From: Phoronis ovalis
Taxonomy: Eukaryota > Phoronida > Phoronidae
NCBI GenBank assembly: GCA_028565635.1
Contig: JAOXYB010067623.1
Coordinates: 1-10,122, forward strand
Direction of reading: 5' to 3'
Length of the DNA stretch: 10,122 bases
Below are positions 1 to 7,264 of the stretch, piece by piece. A model generated the notes under the pieces. It saw nothing but the letters and a program-made list of their open reading frames with translations, did not search any database and was not told where the DNA came from. Made by a program: the position numbers and the translations under genes. Positions within the stretch are counted from its first letter, which is position 1. Every line of letters starts with the position of its first letter.

Positions 1-160
1 GCCGAATATGAAACCGATCGGGTAAAAACTGAAGCTGTTATCGCGAGATAAAGAAAGTGTTACATACGACAACGACGACGCCTACACTACGACAATACGC
101 CCATTCCACTATGGTGGATGGGCATAAAAATGCTAAGGTACTAAAAACCAATTCTAGTAT
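1..160. repeat. Possible dispersed-repeat fragment (CGACGACG-containing)
   Basis: A TATCGCGAGATA-like motif near 38-51 is followed by a purine-rich run and then a GACGACGACG tract near 68-82. This arrangement resembles dispersed repeats I associate with bivalve and gastropod genomes, though I cannot confirm a family. It would lie in the intron after candidate exon 4. The open frame across it on the minus strand (38-223) gives a Val run from the GAC repeat and is not taken as a protein, apart from the exon 4 segment. Confidence 0.3.
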
Positions 161-163
161 TAC

Positions 164-202
164 CTGTTGTTGCTTTAACTGGGCATCCACTGTTGGCCAA
201 TT
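164..202 (-). CDS. Candidate exon 4 of the coiled-coil gene
   Basis: This is a 39-base segment on the minus strand between a strong acceptor (eight T, then GCGCTTTCAG) and a good donor (CAG|GTAATA). It is open in phase 0, the phase offered by the GTAAAC donor at 255, and would add 13 residues, NWPTVDAQLKQQQ. The intron to exon 3 would be only 53 bases (203-255), short for an animal, so the join is uncertain. If real, the gene continues beyond the left edge of the window and the 66-residue form is an alternative end. It could also be a chance pair of splice-like motifs. Confidence 0.42.
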
Positions 203-231
203 CTGAAAGCGCAAAAAAAACATACTATTTA

Positions 232-343
232 CTATTTATTAATTTCATCGTTTACCAATTTCTTATGTGTAAGTAATTTCCGCTGAACCACCGTCAATTT
301 CAACTCTTCAATGTCCTTATCTTCAACTAATATTTGGGCTTCC
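232..343 (-). CDS. Exon 3 of the coiled-coil gene, with stop codon
   Basis: The acceptor TATTACAG is followed by a single G that completes Arg30, then 36 codons starting EAQILVEDKDIEELKL and ending VNDEINK, then TAG at 232-234. The hydrophobic spacing of exon 2 continues here. AATAAA (240-235, minus strand) sits inside the last codons and is followed by a run of eight T (220-213), so this could be a terminal exon with its own poly(A) signal. A GTAAAC donor at 255, after Lys-Leu59, would instead splice in frame to the candidate exon at 164-202 and remove the last seven codons and the stop. Confidence 0.65.
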
Positions 344-1680
344 CTGTAATACAAAATGTTGTTTCTTGTAATCAAAATTGCATACCATCAATTACAATTT
401 TATAGATGGAAAGTCTATTTATCTCAGATGCTTAGTTGCAACTGTACCACAAGAAAATGCCTACTGCTGAACCTTTTAAAACGATTTCAACCAAAAAGCT
501 CAAGTTACTTTTTAATTTACAATCTCTCATTATTCAAACAAAGAACTCTTAAAAAACAAAAAAGTAACACTGATATTATCAAAAAGCTAAAGATTTGTGT
601 AGTGAAGTGAATTGTGTGTATTGTGCTGTACATGCAATTTGTTAAAAGGTATGTTAAGTAAAAGCTACTGCTCCTTACAAAACTGCATAAGCAGTGTCAC
701 AGGCAAATCAAAACACAGTGCACTCCAAAAAGTACTACAGAGAAATAAAGTGAGATAGTTGATTTGCTAAGAGAGCCCATATACCACAGAAAGCAGGGAT
801 AAAACATTGTACACTAATCAGAAATGAATAAGCAAGAAATTAAGCAAGCTAGAATACAAGACCGTGTACACTTTTACTACCTTTAAACAAAGCATCAGCC
901 GGAAACCCACTATCTTTGCTAAAATAATTATTTATTTCATTAAGTTTCTCATTCAATGAATATTACAAAATATATTATGGTATATTGACCACATATCAAT
1001 AGTAAGTTAAGACAAGGAGTAACATAATAATCACACATACTCTGCACCTGCAACTTGATAGTAATCATCCTCAGTTTGAGTATATAATTTATTTGACCGA
1101 CTATAGCTGAAAAAGTTCCATAAATATAACAACTAATTGATTTCATTTTGGGACATGAAACACAACACAACTGGCATACCTATTGTTGAGATCTTGGTCC
1201 TCTAAAGCCCTCAACGTTGCATTTGTTAGCTTAACTTCCTCGACCAACTCTTTGAAATTGAAAGCCTAAAAAAGAAAATAAAAGTTTGTAATCCTATAGT
1301 CTATACCTGTCACGTACCACATATAGACATGATGGGCATAAATTATGAGCTCATTAAAACGAGATACAATCGGGATACAAGGGAACTGGGAAGGGAACAC
1401 AGTCCCGAGAGTATAATTTCCCCGGAATCTCCGACCCCGGTCACTGGGATACAGTAACAGCTAAATGAAAAGCAAACTTGAATTCCCGGACTGGAGATAT
1501 GTTACACGTCAGTGTCACCGATTCCATGTCGGAAAAGGGCAAAAAGCTGTAAGTAGTGTAAGTTCGCGAAGGTAGTTACAATTAAGTGCTGTACCACTTG
1601 TTTCCGAATACTTAAATTTGAGAAATGGAATGCAGAATTTACCTCGACCAGGTTCAAAATGTTAAATATCCACTTACCAT
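232..1680 (-). CDS. Spliced gene for a small, probable coiled-coil protein, unrecognised
   Basis: I do not recognise the family. The coding path is complement join(232..343, 1180..1265, 1678..1680), 201 bases, giving 66 residues plus a TAG stop. The start ATG is the last codon of exon 1, followed directly by GTAAGTG. Bases around it (A at -3, G at +4 after splicing) suit initiation, and the frame is closed upstream by a TAG about 75 bases before it, so no longer start is available in that exon. Phases fit: exon 1 ends in phase 0, and exon 2 ends with two bases (AG) that the first G of exon 3 completes to an Arg codon. The protein is rich in Glu, Lys and Leu (FKELVEEVKL near residue 5, DKDIEELKL near 38), has no Cys, Gly or Pro, and reads as one long helix. 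It has no signal peptide. An alternative path leaves exon 3 early and runs into exon 4, giving a longer protein that leaves the window. A nuclear, centrosomal or other scaffold role would be a guess. Confidence 0.68.
344..1179 (-). other. Intron 2 of the coiled-coil gene (836 bases)
   Basis: The donor is GTATGCC at 1179 and the acceptor is TGTATTACAG ending at 344, both read on the minus strand. The content is AT-rich. Open frames crossing it at 356-610 (plus) and 949-1170 (minus) have low-complexity, unrecognisable products and are taken as chance. I see no RNA gene or recognisable repeat here. Confidence 0.6.
1180..1265 (-). CDS. Exon 2 of the coiled-coil gene
   Basis: This is an 86-base exon, phase 0 in and phase 2 out. 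On the minus strand it is preceded by a polypyrimidine tract ending TTTTTTAG and followed by GTATGCC. It encodes residues 2-29, beginning AFNFKELVEEVKL and ending LEDQDLNN. Glu/Lys/Leu spacing suggests an amphipathic helix. The other two frames of the exon contain stops, so the frame is fixed by both neighbours. Splice borders, open frame and phase all agree, which makes this one of the best supported exons in the window. Confidence 0.72.
1266..1677 (-). other. Intron 1 of the coiled-coil gene (412 bases)
   Basis: The donor is GTAAGT at 1677-1672. The acceptor is a long T-rich tract ending TTTTTTAG at 1266. A patch at about 1355-1460 is richer in G+C and CpG than its surroundings, which may be the downstream shoulder of a promoter-associated island. 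I see no other gene in it. The open frame on the minus strand covering 1502-1696 is simply exon 1 read through the donor. Confidence 0.6.
1678..1680 (-). CDS. Exon 1 coding end (start codon) of the coiled-coil gene
   Basis: Only the ATG is coding here. The rest of exon 1 is 5' untranslated sequence lying above 1680, with an end I cannot place (probably 1700-1735). The donor read on the minus strand is ATG|GTAAGTG, a near-perfect 5' splice site. First exons that contain little more than the start codon are common in animal genes. Confidence 0.65.
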
Positions 1681-1830
1681 CTTCTGGCAGAAACACGCGT
1701 ACGGAGAGCTGGAGCTATTCGGTAGATGTTGATAAAGAAGTCTGCTGATTGGCTAAAATAACCATGTCAGCACCACCACGCGGCAAAAATCTATATTGCT
1801 TCTCAGAGACGTTCACGGAGTTCAAGATGA
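1681..1830 (-). promoter_or_regulatory. Promoter and 5' UTR of the coiled-coil gene, with NF-Y/CCAAT box
   Basis: The plus strand reads CTGATTGGCT at 1745-1754, which is the canonical NF-Y site (AGCCAATCAG on the gene's strand), 68 bases before the start codon. No TATA box stands at the usual distance. CpG is denser here than in the flanks, which fits a CpG-type housekeeping promoter. An ATG on the opposite strand at 1827 opens only 18 codons and has no usable donor, so I do not call a divergent gene. Confidence 0.5.
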
Positions 1831-1924
1831 CGGAACTGAATGTTATTAGGGGGCATTTTTTTCCGAAACAAGCGATTATCTGAAAACAAGATATCCTATT
1901 TCGATCTTGAAAATAGGTAGTAAA

Positions 1925-2055
1925 AACACACCCTTTTATTATTTTTGGGACTAAATTTTCGTTTTTGTAAGATTTTTTTAGCTATTTTATACCCTTTTCA
2001 GGGCGTACTGGGTGACCGGTCTGAATGCTGAAAAACATACCCTTTCGCCCGTTTT
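1925..2055. repeat. Degenerate CCCTTTT-bearing repeat-like stretch
   Basis: The plus strand shows three spaced blocks, each with a short A/C or T/A lead followed by CCCTTT, at 1931, 1992 and 2040, with T-rich sequence between. Spacing is irregular (61 and 48 bases), so it is not a clean tandem array. It may be an old transposon fragment upstream of the coiled-coil gene. I see no coding content. Confidence 0.25.
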
Positions 2056-2140
2056 TTTGTAACGAACATGCGTACCAGCTATTCTGACTGTTACCCCCCG
2101 GGATAGAAAAGGCCTTATGTTCTATGTTCTAACTCCGATG

Positions 2141-2154
2141 TCACGTGAGATTGG
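2141..2154. promoter_or_regulatory. E-box TCACGTGA next to an ATTGG (CCAAT) motif
   Basis: The palindrome TCACGTGA at 2141-2148 matches the core bound by USF/MITF/TFE-type bHLH-ZIP factors. ATTGG follows one base later (2150-2154), so on the minus strand the order is CCAAT then E-box. It lies about 460 bases upstream of the coiled-coil gene's start. The region between 2160 and 2540 holds a 9-bp direct repeat (CCTGAGTAC at 2342 and 2356) and a CCACGCCCC box near 2326, but no gene that I can see. Confidence 0.25.
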
Positions 2155-2539
2155 ATATTTTAGTATGATGTTTTTTCCGCCGGTATTAATACACTGCCTG
2201 AGATATGCCATCAAAGGCGACGTAACATTTTTAATGCTATACTTATATCACACTTAATGTCATATGATTCTTAATAAATAATTTGACAAATACAACAGGA
2301 AAAAATTCCAGAGATCATTTTCAAGCCACGCCCCCTGCACGCCTGAGTACGAAGACCTGAGTACAAGCACGACGGAAACTTTATAATAATAGACATAATA
2401 GTTTAGTTAGAGACAGTATATAGAGGCGATGGGTTGAAGCTGTTTAAAATAGAACAGTAAGGCAATATTTCGAACAATATACGGTTTATTTACCTACAAG
2501 AAGAACTGGACCTAAAAAGAAAAGTATATCCTGTGGTAA

Positions 2540-2680
2540 CTAACTAAGCTTTGAGAAGCGTGGAAAACATGCCCTGTGGTAAATGCAGGAGCTGAAAAAA
2601 AGGGGCCTATCGGCACCCCGGGGAGAATGTTCCCTTGGCATTGCGAAGATGTCCCAAAGAGGCCACGCGTCTTATATAGC
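2540..2680 (-). other. GC-rich island with TATA-like box and 33-codon frame
   Basis: This stretch is clearly richer in G+C than its surroundings. On the minus strand TATATAAG (2678-2671) is followed 30 bases downstream by ATG (2641), opening 33 codons (MPREHSPRGADR... to TAG at 2540). A second frame is also open on the same strand across 2512-2727. The first 5' UTR would be only a few bases long, so the frame may not be translated from this TATA box. It may be a transposon fragment, a small exon or an RNA gene. I recognise none of these. Confidence 0.25.
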
Positions 2681-2894
2681 GGGGATTTAAATTGTAAATT
2701 ATTATAAAGAATAAGACATGCCATCATAACAGCGATAACATTCAGTATTACTACATTTTTTATTCTCTATATTTTCAATATATGATATATGGCGTGTAAT
2801 TTCTTTAAAACAAACCACACCATGAAATAAATATTAAAATTACGAAGAAATTGAATGTATTGAATTAATATCATTTATGCGCCTGGCATGTACG

Positions 2895-2923
2895 TGACTC
2901 AGATTCGTGACGTAGCTGACGCA
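2895..2923. promoter_or_regulatory. Cluster of three bZIP-like sites
   Basis: TGACTCA (2895-2901, the AP-1 consensus), TGACGTA (2908-2914, CRE-like) and TGACGCA (2917-2923) occur on one strand within 29 bases. AP-1 and CREB/ATF families bind such sites. Whether the cluster is functional cannot be judged from sequence alone. Confidence 0.3.
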
Positions 2924-3320
2924 TTTCCAATGTTATAATTTTGTGTGTTCTTTAAGCATGTAAAGGAATACTGTTTTTGTTCATGTTCAATGATTTGGAG
3001 AAAATTGTATACTCAATACTGAATAATACTTAAACAAATCATAGACCAGAAATGCCGTAGATATTACAATTGGCTTTACTTATATAAATATACCGATAAT
3101 ATTTCCCTTGGCAAAAAACCAGCGGTTTTGTGATTCAGAAAACTGAGGGATAAACCTAATCTTAAAACTGATTTTTAACAATCATCGGATATATAGTGTT
3201 ATATAACCTGATGTATGCTGTTGATTTGGATACATACACTAATAATAGCAATGATGTGTGAAGTGGAAATATCATTTGAGAGGGTTTTTCCCGGTAATTT
3301 TCTCTGTGTGCATTGTGTGC

Positions 3321-3343
3321 GGAATGAAAGGAATGAAAGGAAT
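3321..3343. repeat. 9-bp tandem repeat, about 2.5 copies
   Basis: GGAATGAAA occurs at 3321-3329 and 3330-3338, followed by a partial copy GGAAT. It is a minor minisatellite. Confidence 0.7.
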
Positions 3344-3487
3344 ATTTTTACGCCTACTCACGGAATCCCACACAGTATGAACAATATTGATATTTACAAG
3401 TAAAATTTCCCTTGTTGCTGACGCACATTATATTCGCAATATATTTGTTTAATGTACGTATGCACACTCTTTCAGAAGAAATACAAC

Positions 3488-4550
3488 CCGAAATCCTACA
3501 AATCCAATATCCTGTGAGCAGTAACAATTATAATAGTTTATTGTCACTGTAACAGTAGGGACTGTGTTTCCCCAATACTAAGAGAAGGAAAAACTCTGAT
3601 TTTCAAAAAAAAAAAAAACTCCGCTGCCTTGCGGCAATACCCACTCATAGGAAAGGCTTCGGGAGTCAACCCTGAGGAAAAATCCGGATCGAGTCGGAGT
3701 CCCCAAGGCAGTCCGAGGCTGTATACAGCAACGTTCTGGCATCTCCTGCGACGGCACTGGAACCATGTATATCGGCGCTTGCCTTTCGAATGGACCATTC
3801 CTGTGACGTGGAGAGGGGGTTTCTGCTGCATGGGTAACAGCTTGCTCTCCATACTTACTTACCCAGGCTTTGCGCTCTGGAGAACCTAGAGAGCAACTCC
3901 ATAGTCTTCCGAGACTGAAGGATGCCTATGTATGTAACCTAGTTTACAAAGTACACAGACAAAGACGAAAAAAGAAATTACTAATTTTTTATCAAATTAT
4001 ATTTAATTGGTTTTTTTTGTAACAAATATTTATCATATGAGGATACGCAACTAAATTAAGATCTTGATCATATGACAGTTTATTTTAAGTAGATGGAGAA
4101 TGTACTAGGGGTGCTAAGAATCTTATTTTAAAAAAATTTATTTAGCATTTTACTACAGATACTATAAAAGTTTCTGAATAAATCAAGCTTTGATGCAAAC
4201 CGAGAAAAATGATTTTTATATGCTTAAAAAGTTTAATTGTGATATCATGGGTCAGGTTGCTTAAAAATTAACCTTTAAATGTAATTCTAAACCTAAGGTT
4301 AAGTCCTATACACTCTATCTAAAATATTACTAACCTTCAGCTTTAATACAATCTAACCTTTGGTTTAACTTTTATGCAAGTGTGCCATTACTTTAAAATA
4401 ATTGTTAATTTTATCATATTAGTTAGTAAAATATAAAAAAATAGGAAAACAAAATTAATTATTCGAATTTTTTGGACATTTTGATCTTAAAGCTAACCCA
4501 TGAACTATACCTCTGATTGAAAGAGAACCTCAATTTTGAATATAAATAAA
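3488..4550. repeat. Dispersed AT-rich element, copy 1 (interrupted by an insert)
   Basis: Excluding the insert at 3554-3932 and the duplicated 6 bp, about 678 bases align end to end and in the same orientation with 9304-9966, at roughly 85-90 percent identity by eye. Both copies start CCGAAATCCTACAAA and end AATATAAATAAA, and the flanks do not match, so these are true element edges. There are no terminal inverted repeats, no coding frame and no clear target duplication. Class is unknown: it could be a non-autonomous transposon or a scattered satellite-like unit. Its right edge stops five bases short of the exon at 4556. Confidence 0.85.
3554..3932. mobile_element. GC-rich SINE- or MITE-like insertion inside repeat copy 1
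   Basis: About 379 bases absent from the otherwise matching copy 2. TGTAAC stands on both sides (3548-3553 and 3933-3938) and once at the empty site near 9366-9371, which fits a 6-bp target duplication. It carries an A14 tract (about 3607-3620) and a tail of TATG type. No obvious inverted repeats were found at its ends. Base composition differs sharply from the host repeat. Frames on both strands stay open (3544-3852 minus, 3629-3889 plus), but their products look like translated non-coding sequence. The body resembles a short interspersed family I associate with marine invertebrates, though I cannot name it. Confidence 0.72.
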
Positions 4551-4555
4551 CTTAC

Positions 4556-4619
4556 CGGTTACCGATATACACTTGACAAGTAGGCACAGTGTCAGCAGTC
4601 TTGTTGGACTTGTTGTCAT
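4556..4619 (-). CDS. First coding exon of a secreted protein (signal peptide), partial gene
   Basis: On the minus strand ATG (4619-4617) opens 21 codons plus one base, then GTAAGT, a consensus donor. The peptide has a short n-region MTTSPTR with one Arg, a hydrophobic core LLTLCLLV, and a polar end KCISVT, the shape of a signal peptide. The single Lys after the core is slightly unusual. A phase-1 junction after the signal peptide is typical of secreted animal proteins with modular extracellular domains. An in-frame TAA lies 24 bases upstream, so the start is well defined. The mature domain is not found: downstream lie repeat copy 1 and the AT-rich stretch below 3487, so the next exon is either further left or missed. 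The function of the mature protein is unknown. Confidence 0.55.
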
Positions 4620-4890
4620 GTTACAATACGATTAAATCAATGGTTTTAAATTCGATGTCCTTACTGAAGTTATACCTGCACTAGATTTGTTCTTGCGTCA
4701 TATACTCTAATACTGAAACCAGGTAGACAATGGGACCTACCTATGTAAATATTTTTGGATAAAACCCAGCATCAGTTGATTGTGTGGAACAAGCAGTATT
4801 TTCAATCCAAACAATCGAAAAGAAAAGTATACAATTTAAATCCAATGTGTTCACCCGTGCTTCAGGATCCCACTAAAAATAAAACGTGAG
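4620..4890 (-). promoter_or_regulatory. Probable upstream region of the secreted-protein exon
   Basis: This lies 5' of the signal-peptide exon. A GTATAACT motif about 50 bases before the ATG is a weak TATA candidate, and GCAG|GTATAA at the same place could instead be a donor of a 5' UTR exon. AGGTAG/CTACCT arms near 4723-4742 form a short inverted repeat. Nothing decisive is seen. Confidence 0.25.
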
Positions 4891-4895
4891 TTCCA

Positions 4896-5186
4896 TTGTG
4901 GGACGGGTTTTCCACGGGATTTTTCCTGGGGGAAATTTTCAAATTTTATGTGAACTATTGTCCCCATGACAAAGCCAACTGGCTTGTTTGTTCACGCCCT
5001 ATGTGGCATATTGCAACCAAGGTGTCGGTGAACCGTCGGTATAATTATCCACAATTATTTATATTTCCATCCTTACAGTGGGACCATTCAATCAATCAAT
5101 TTCGTACGTTAAGTGGTTTCGGCTACGACAAAACAATCGGTTTGTCAGAGGTGATTGAAAATGTAACACTGATGCAAAAGACATGA
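4896..5186 (+). CDS. Unassigned open frame, possible exon or transposon remnant
   Basis: One plus frame stays open for 96 codons, notable in sequence this AT-rich. The first ATG in frame is at about 5000 (MWHIATKVSVNRR...), leaving about 61 codons to the TGA. A strong 3' splice-site motif (TTTCCATCCTTACAG) ends at 5078, so 5079 onwards could be an exon (WDHSINQFRTL...) with a weak GTGATT donor near 5152. A second frame of the same segment is also open. I recognise no domain. It could be a chance frame, a real exon or a decayed transposon. Confidence 0.2.
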   Translation: MWDGFSTGFFLGEIFKFYVNYCPHDKANWLVCSRPMWHIATKVSVNRRYNYPQLFIFPSLQWDHSINQFRTLSGFGYDKTIGLSEVIENVTLMQKT

Positions 5187-5189
5187 AAA

Positions 5190-6210
5190 AGAGATATAAG
5201 CATTAAAACAATTGTTTTTAAAAGTCCACAAGGACTTGAGCAAGTCTAATCCCCATGCAGCCACGACCGTAAACATTAGTCTGAAATGTGTTTGGCTCAT
5301 CAAATTTTCAATTGTTATTTTGCGTAAAATGCTAATTTTATAAAAATTTAGAGTGATTATGTAGTGCTTTAACTATATAACATTATAACCATATCAAATA
5401 ATTTTGTATTACTGGTGGAATATTTTGATACTTTGGAGGTGAGTGTATTTTTGGTAGCTATTTTTTACAACTACCTATACGCCACCTTACAGTAGGATTC
5501 CGAGTTATGCTCTCTTTCGATAAAGTGCGAAATACTTGTTTGTGTCAGTTACTCAGTTTTTTCTAACGTCATCAGCGTAGACTGTTAGGGAGTCGCTAAG
5601 GAATCACAGAATCCCGAATTCCTTAAGGATCATTCATGCAACGCGAAATGTTATACATACACATGCACAATTTCACATTTAGTGACCATTCAGACTTTTC
5701 AGGTACTTGCATGTATTTAGAGAAAAAGGGGGAACATTTATTTTTCTAAATCTACAGCTGTGAAAGGATCATATTTTATTTTCGTGCAGTAGGATTCATT
5801 GAATTTTATTTAATCTTATTTCGGTCCGTGAAATGTCTTTTAAAACCTTTTATGTGTTATTTCCGTGTTTAAGCAATGCAGTCATTATCATTTTTTACTT
5901 CTGTGTAATCAGATTGATTACTTTCCCCTACCCCTCCATTTCCGTAAAGTATACTAAATAACCCATCATCGCAGATTTCTAAAGTATGCTGTAACCATAT
6001 AACTGATCTCAATGGCCGTCCAATATAATTATCTTCTTACGAGTATAGACTGTGACAGGCTGTGTACAACCTGTTTATGAATAGTTATTCTTGTTCAGAT
6101 GGGAAGGGTAGTTTAATTGTCGTAAGACGGGATTGAAGATGCTTAGTACTTGTTATTCCTGAAAGAGTAATTTTATTTCCTTTGAGCTGCGGTCACTACA
6201 CCCATTTCCC
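5190..6210. other. AT-rich stretch without a supported gene
   Basis: No gene supported. A TAAGGAAT/ATTCCTTA inverted repeat with a 13-base loop sits at 5597-5625. A good GTGAGT donor motif at about 5440 follows an ATG-less frame of under 40 codons and has no matching acceptor. Nothing else stands out. Confidence 0.5.
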
Positions 6211-6217
6211 TCCTCAG

Positions 6218-6271
6218 TGTCCCGTCACAACAGATGTTTCTGACGTCGATAACTCGGAAACCTAGGCTACT
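6218..6271 (+). CDS. Weak candidate exon behind a strong 3' splice site
   Basis: A textbook polypyrimidine tract and acceptor (CCCATTTCCCTCCTCAG) ends at 6217, and GTAAGA follows at 6272. Only one frame is open through to the donor (VPSQQMFLTS...). Another ends in TAG at 6263 and would make a terminal exon (CPVTTDVSDVDNSET). No partner exon of compatible phase was found, so this may be only a splice-like pair. A CRE-like TGACGTCG lies at 6241. Confidence 0.18.
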
Positions 6272-6299
6272 GTAAGACTCTAGTGAGATCCACTCCCTA

Positions 6300-7220
6300 G
6301 GCGACCAGTAGTGCAAACTTGTTTATGTTAAATTTTGTTGGACACAACATTTGATGACTGCTTGAAGATTATCGACAATAACATAATGTAACATTTTCTG
6401 AGACTAAAGTTACATAGAGTCATAACCAAAATGCAGCAAGTATCTCCTATTTATTAAACTTATTGTCAGGGAGGATCGAAAAATAAACCGGCAATGTCTG
6501 TTATAATGTATTATGTTATATTCAAGTGTTCACTAAAGTGACATATCACAAGGTGCTATGTAAATGCTACATAAAATGTGCAAATAAACTTTGTAAAAAA
6601 TATCATGTAGAATGTAGTTTTACACAAAAAATACAAAACACTGGAGTGTCTCAATAAAAATGATTACAAGTAGTCACAAAAGTTACGGCTAACGAAAGAA
6701 AGGTGCTCCGGTGGTTTTGTGTATTTATTAGTTGTCAATTAGCTAGTCGGTTTACGGTTATTCCACTATTTTTGAGGGGTGACAGGTACAATATATATTG
6801 TGACAAGCTTGGAAATTAAAATCAATACTCAGCATTTTTAGAATAAAATTTATTACAATAAATTGGTCCGTAAAAGCAATGGTAAATTATCGTTTTTCAC
6901 CTAAATGTAACTGTTTGGGGAATGGGTTAAATTTCTATATAGACGATTGCTTAATGCCCTATTCCAGTAGTTTTAGTCACCTTGACCATAACATAAAATC
7001 ACCCATTTGCTATGCATATAATAGCCCTCATGCATTCAGACTGAATTTGCCTTTCTGTCGCTAGCTGTAACTATTGTCACCATATGTATAGTAACTTTCG
7101 GTACAGGTTACATGTCTCATATAGCTGCTAAAACCAAAACACATGAATTACAAAAAAGTGTAAACATGCACATACTATGAAATGCTTTAGCTGATCAAAC
7201 TTCGTGTATATTAACATGTA
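6300..7220. other. AT-rich stretch without a supported gene
   Basis: No gene supported. A 14-bp perfect palindrome ACAATATATATTGT lies at 6788-6801. The 61-codon plus frame at 6879-7064 has no recognisable content and no splice context. Confidence 0.5.
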
Positions 7221-7223
7221 CTT

Positions 7224-7231
7224 TATACATA

Positions 7232-7264
<33 letters not shown>

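Larger units (their letters stand above)
2690..3487. other. AT-rich stretch without a supported gene
   Basis: No supported gene is visible. It contains the bZIP-like site cluster at 2895-2923, a short tandem repeat at 3321-3343, a 62-codon plus frame at 3215-3403 whose Arg-Asn-Glu repeat comes directly from that tandem repeat, and a 24-codon cysteine-containing minus frame at 3354-3428. It would lie within or beyond the first intron of the secreted-protein gene whose first exon is at 4556-4619. Confidence 0.4.

Noticed and set aside
38-223. 61-codon minus frame as a single protein
   Set aside because: It contains a Val run from GAC repeats and crosses a good acceptor and donor. Only the 39-base segment at 164-202 is plausible as coding.
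1827-1883. ATG on the plus strand facing away from the coiled-coil gene, as a divergent gene
   Set aside because: It opens only 18 codons to TGA, and no GT donor lies within the frame.
3780-3792. TTCGAAT as a tRNA/SINE B box
   Set aside because: The flanking bases do not fit GGTTCRANNCC and no A box or cloverleaf can be built around it.
3544-3852. 102-codon minus frame as a protein gene
   Set aside because: It lies almost entirely in the inserted element, runs through the A14 tract (as a Phe run) and overlaps open frames on both strands, so it is translated repeat.
5345-5500. Plus-strand exon ending at the GTGAGT motif near 5440
   Set aside because: The frame has no ATG, is under 40 codons, and no polypyrimidine-AG acceptor precedes it.
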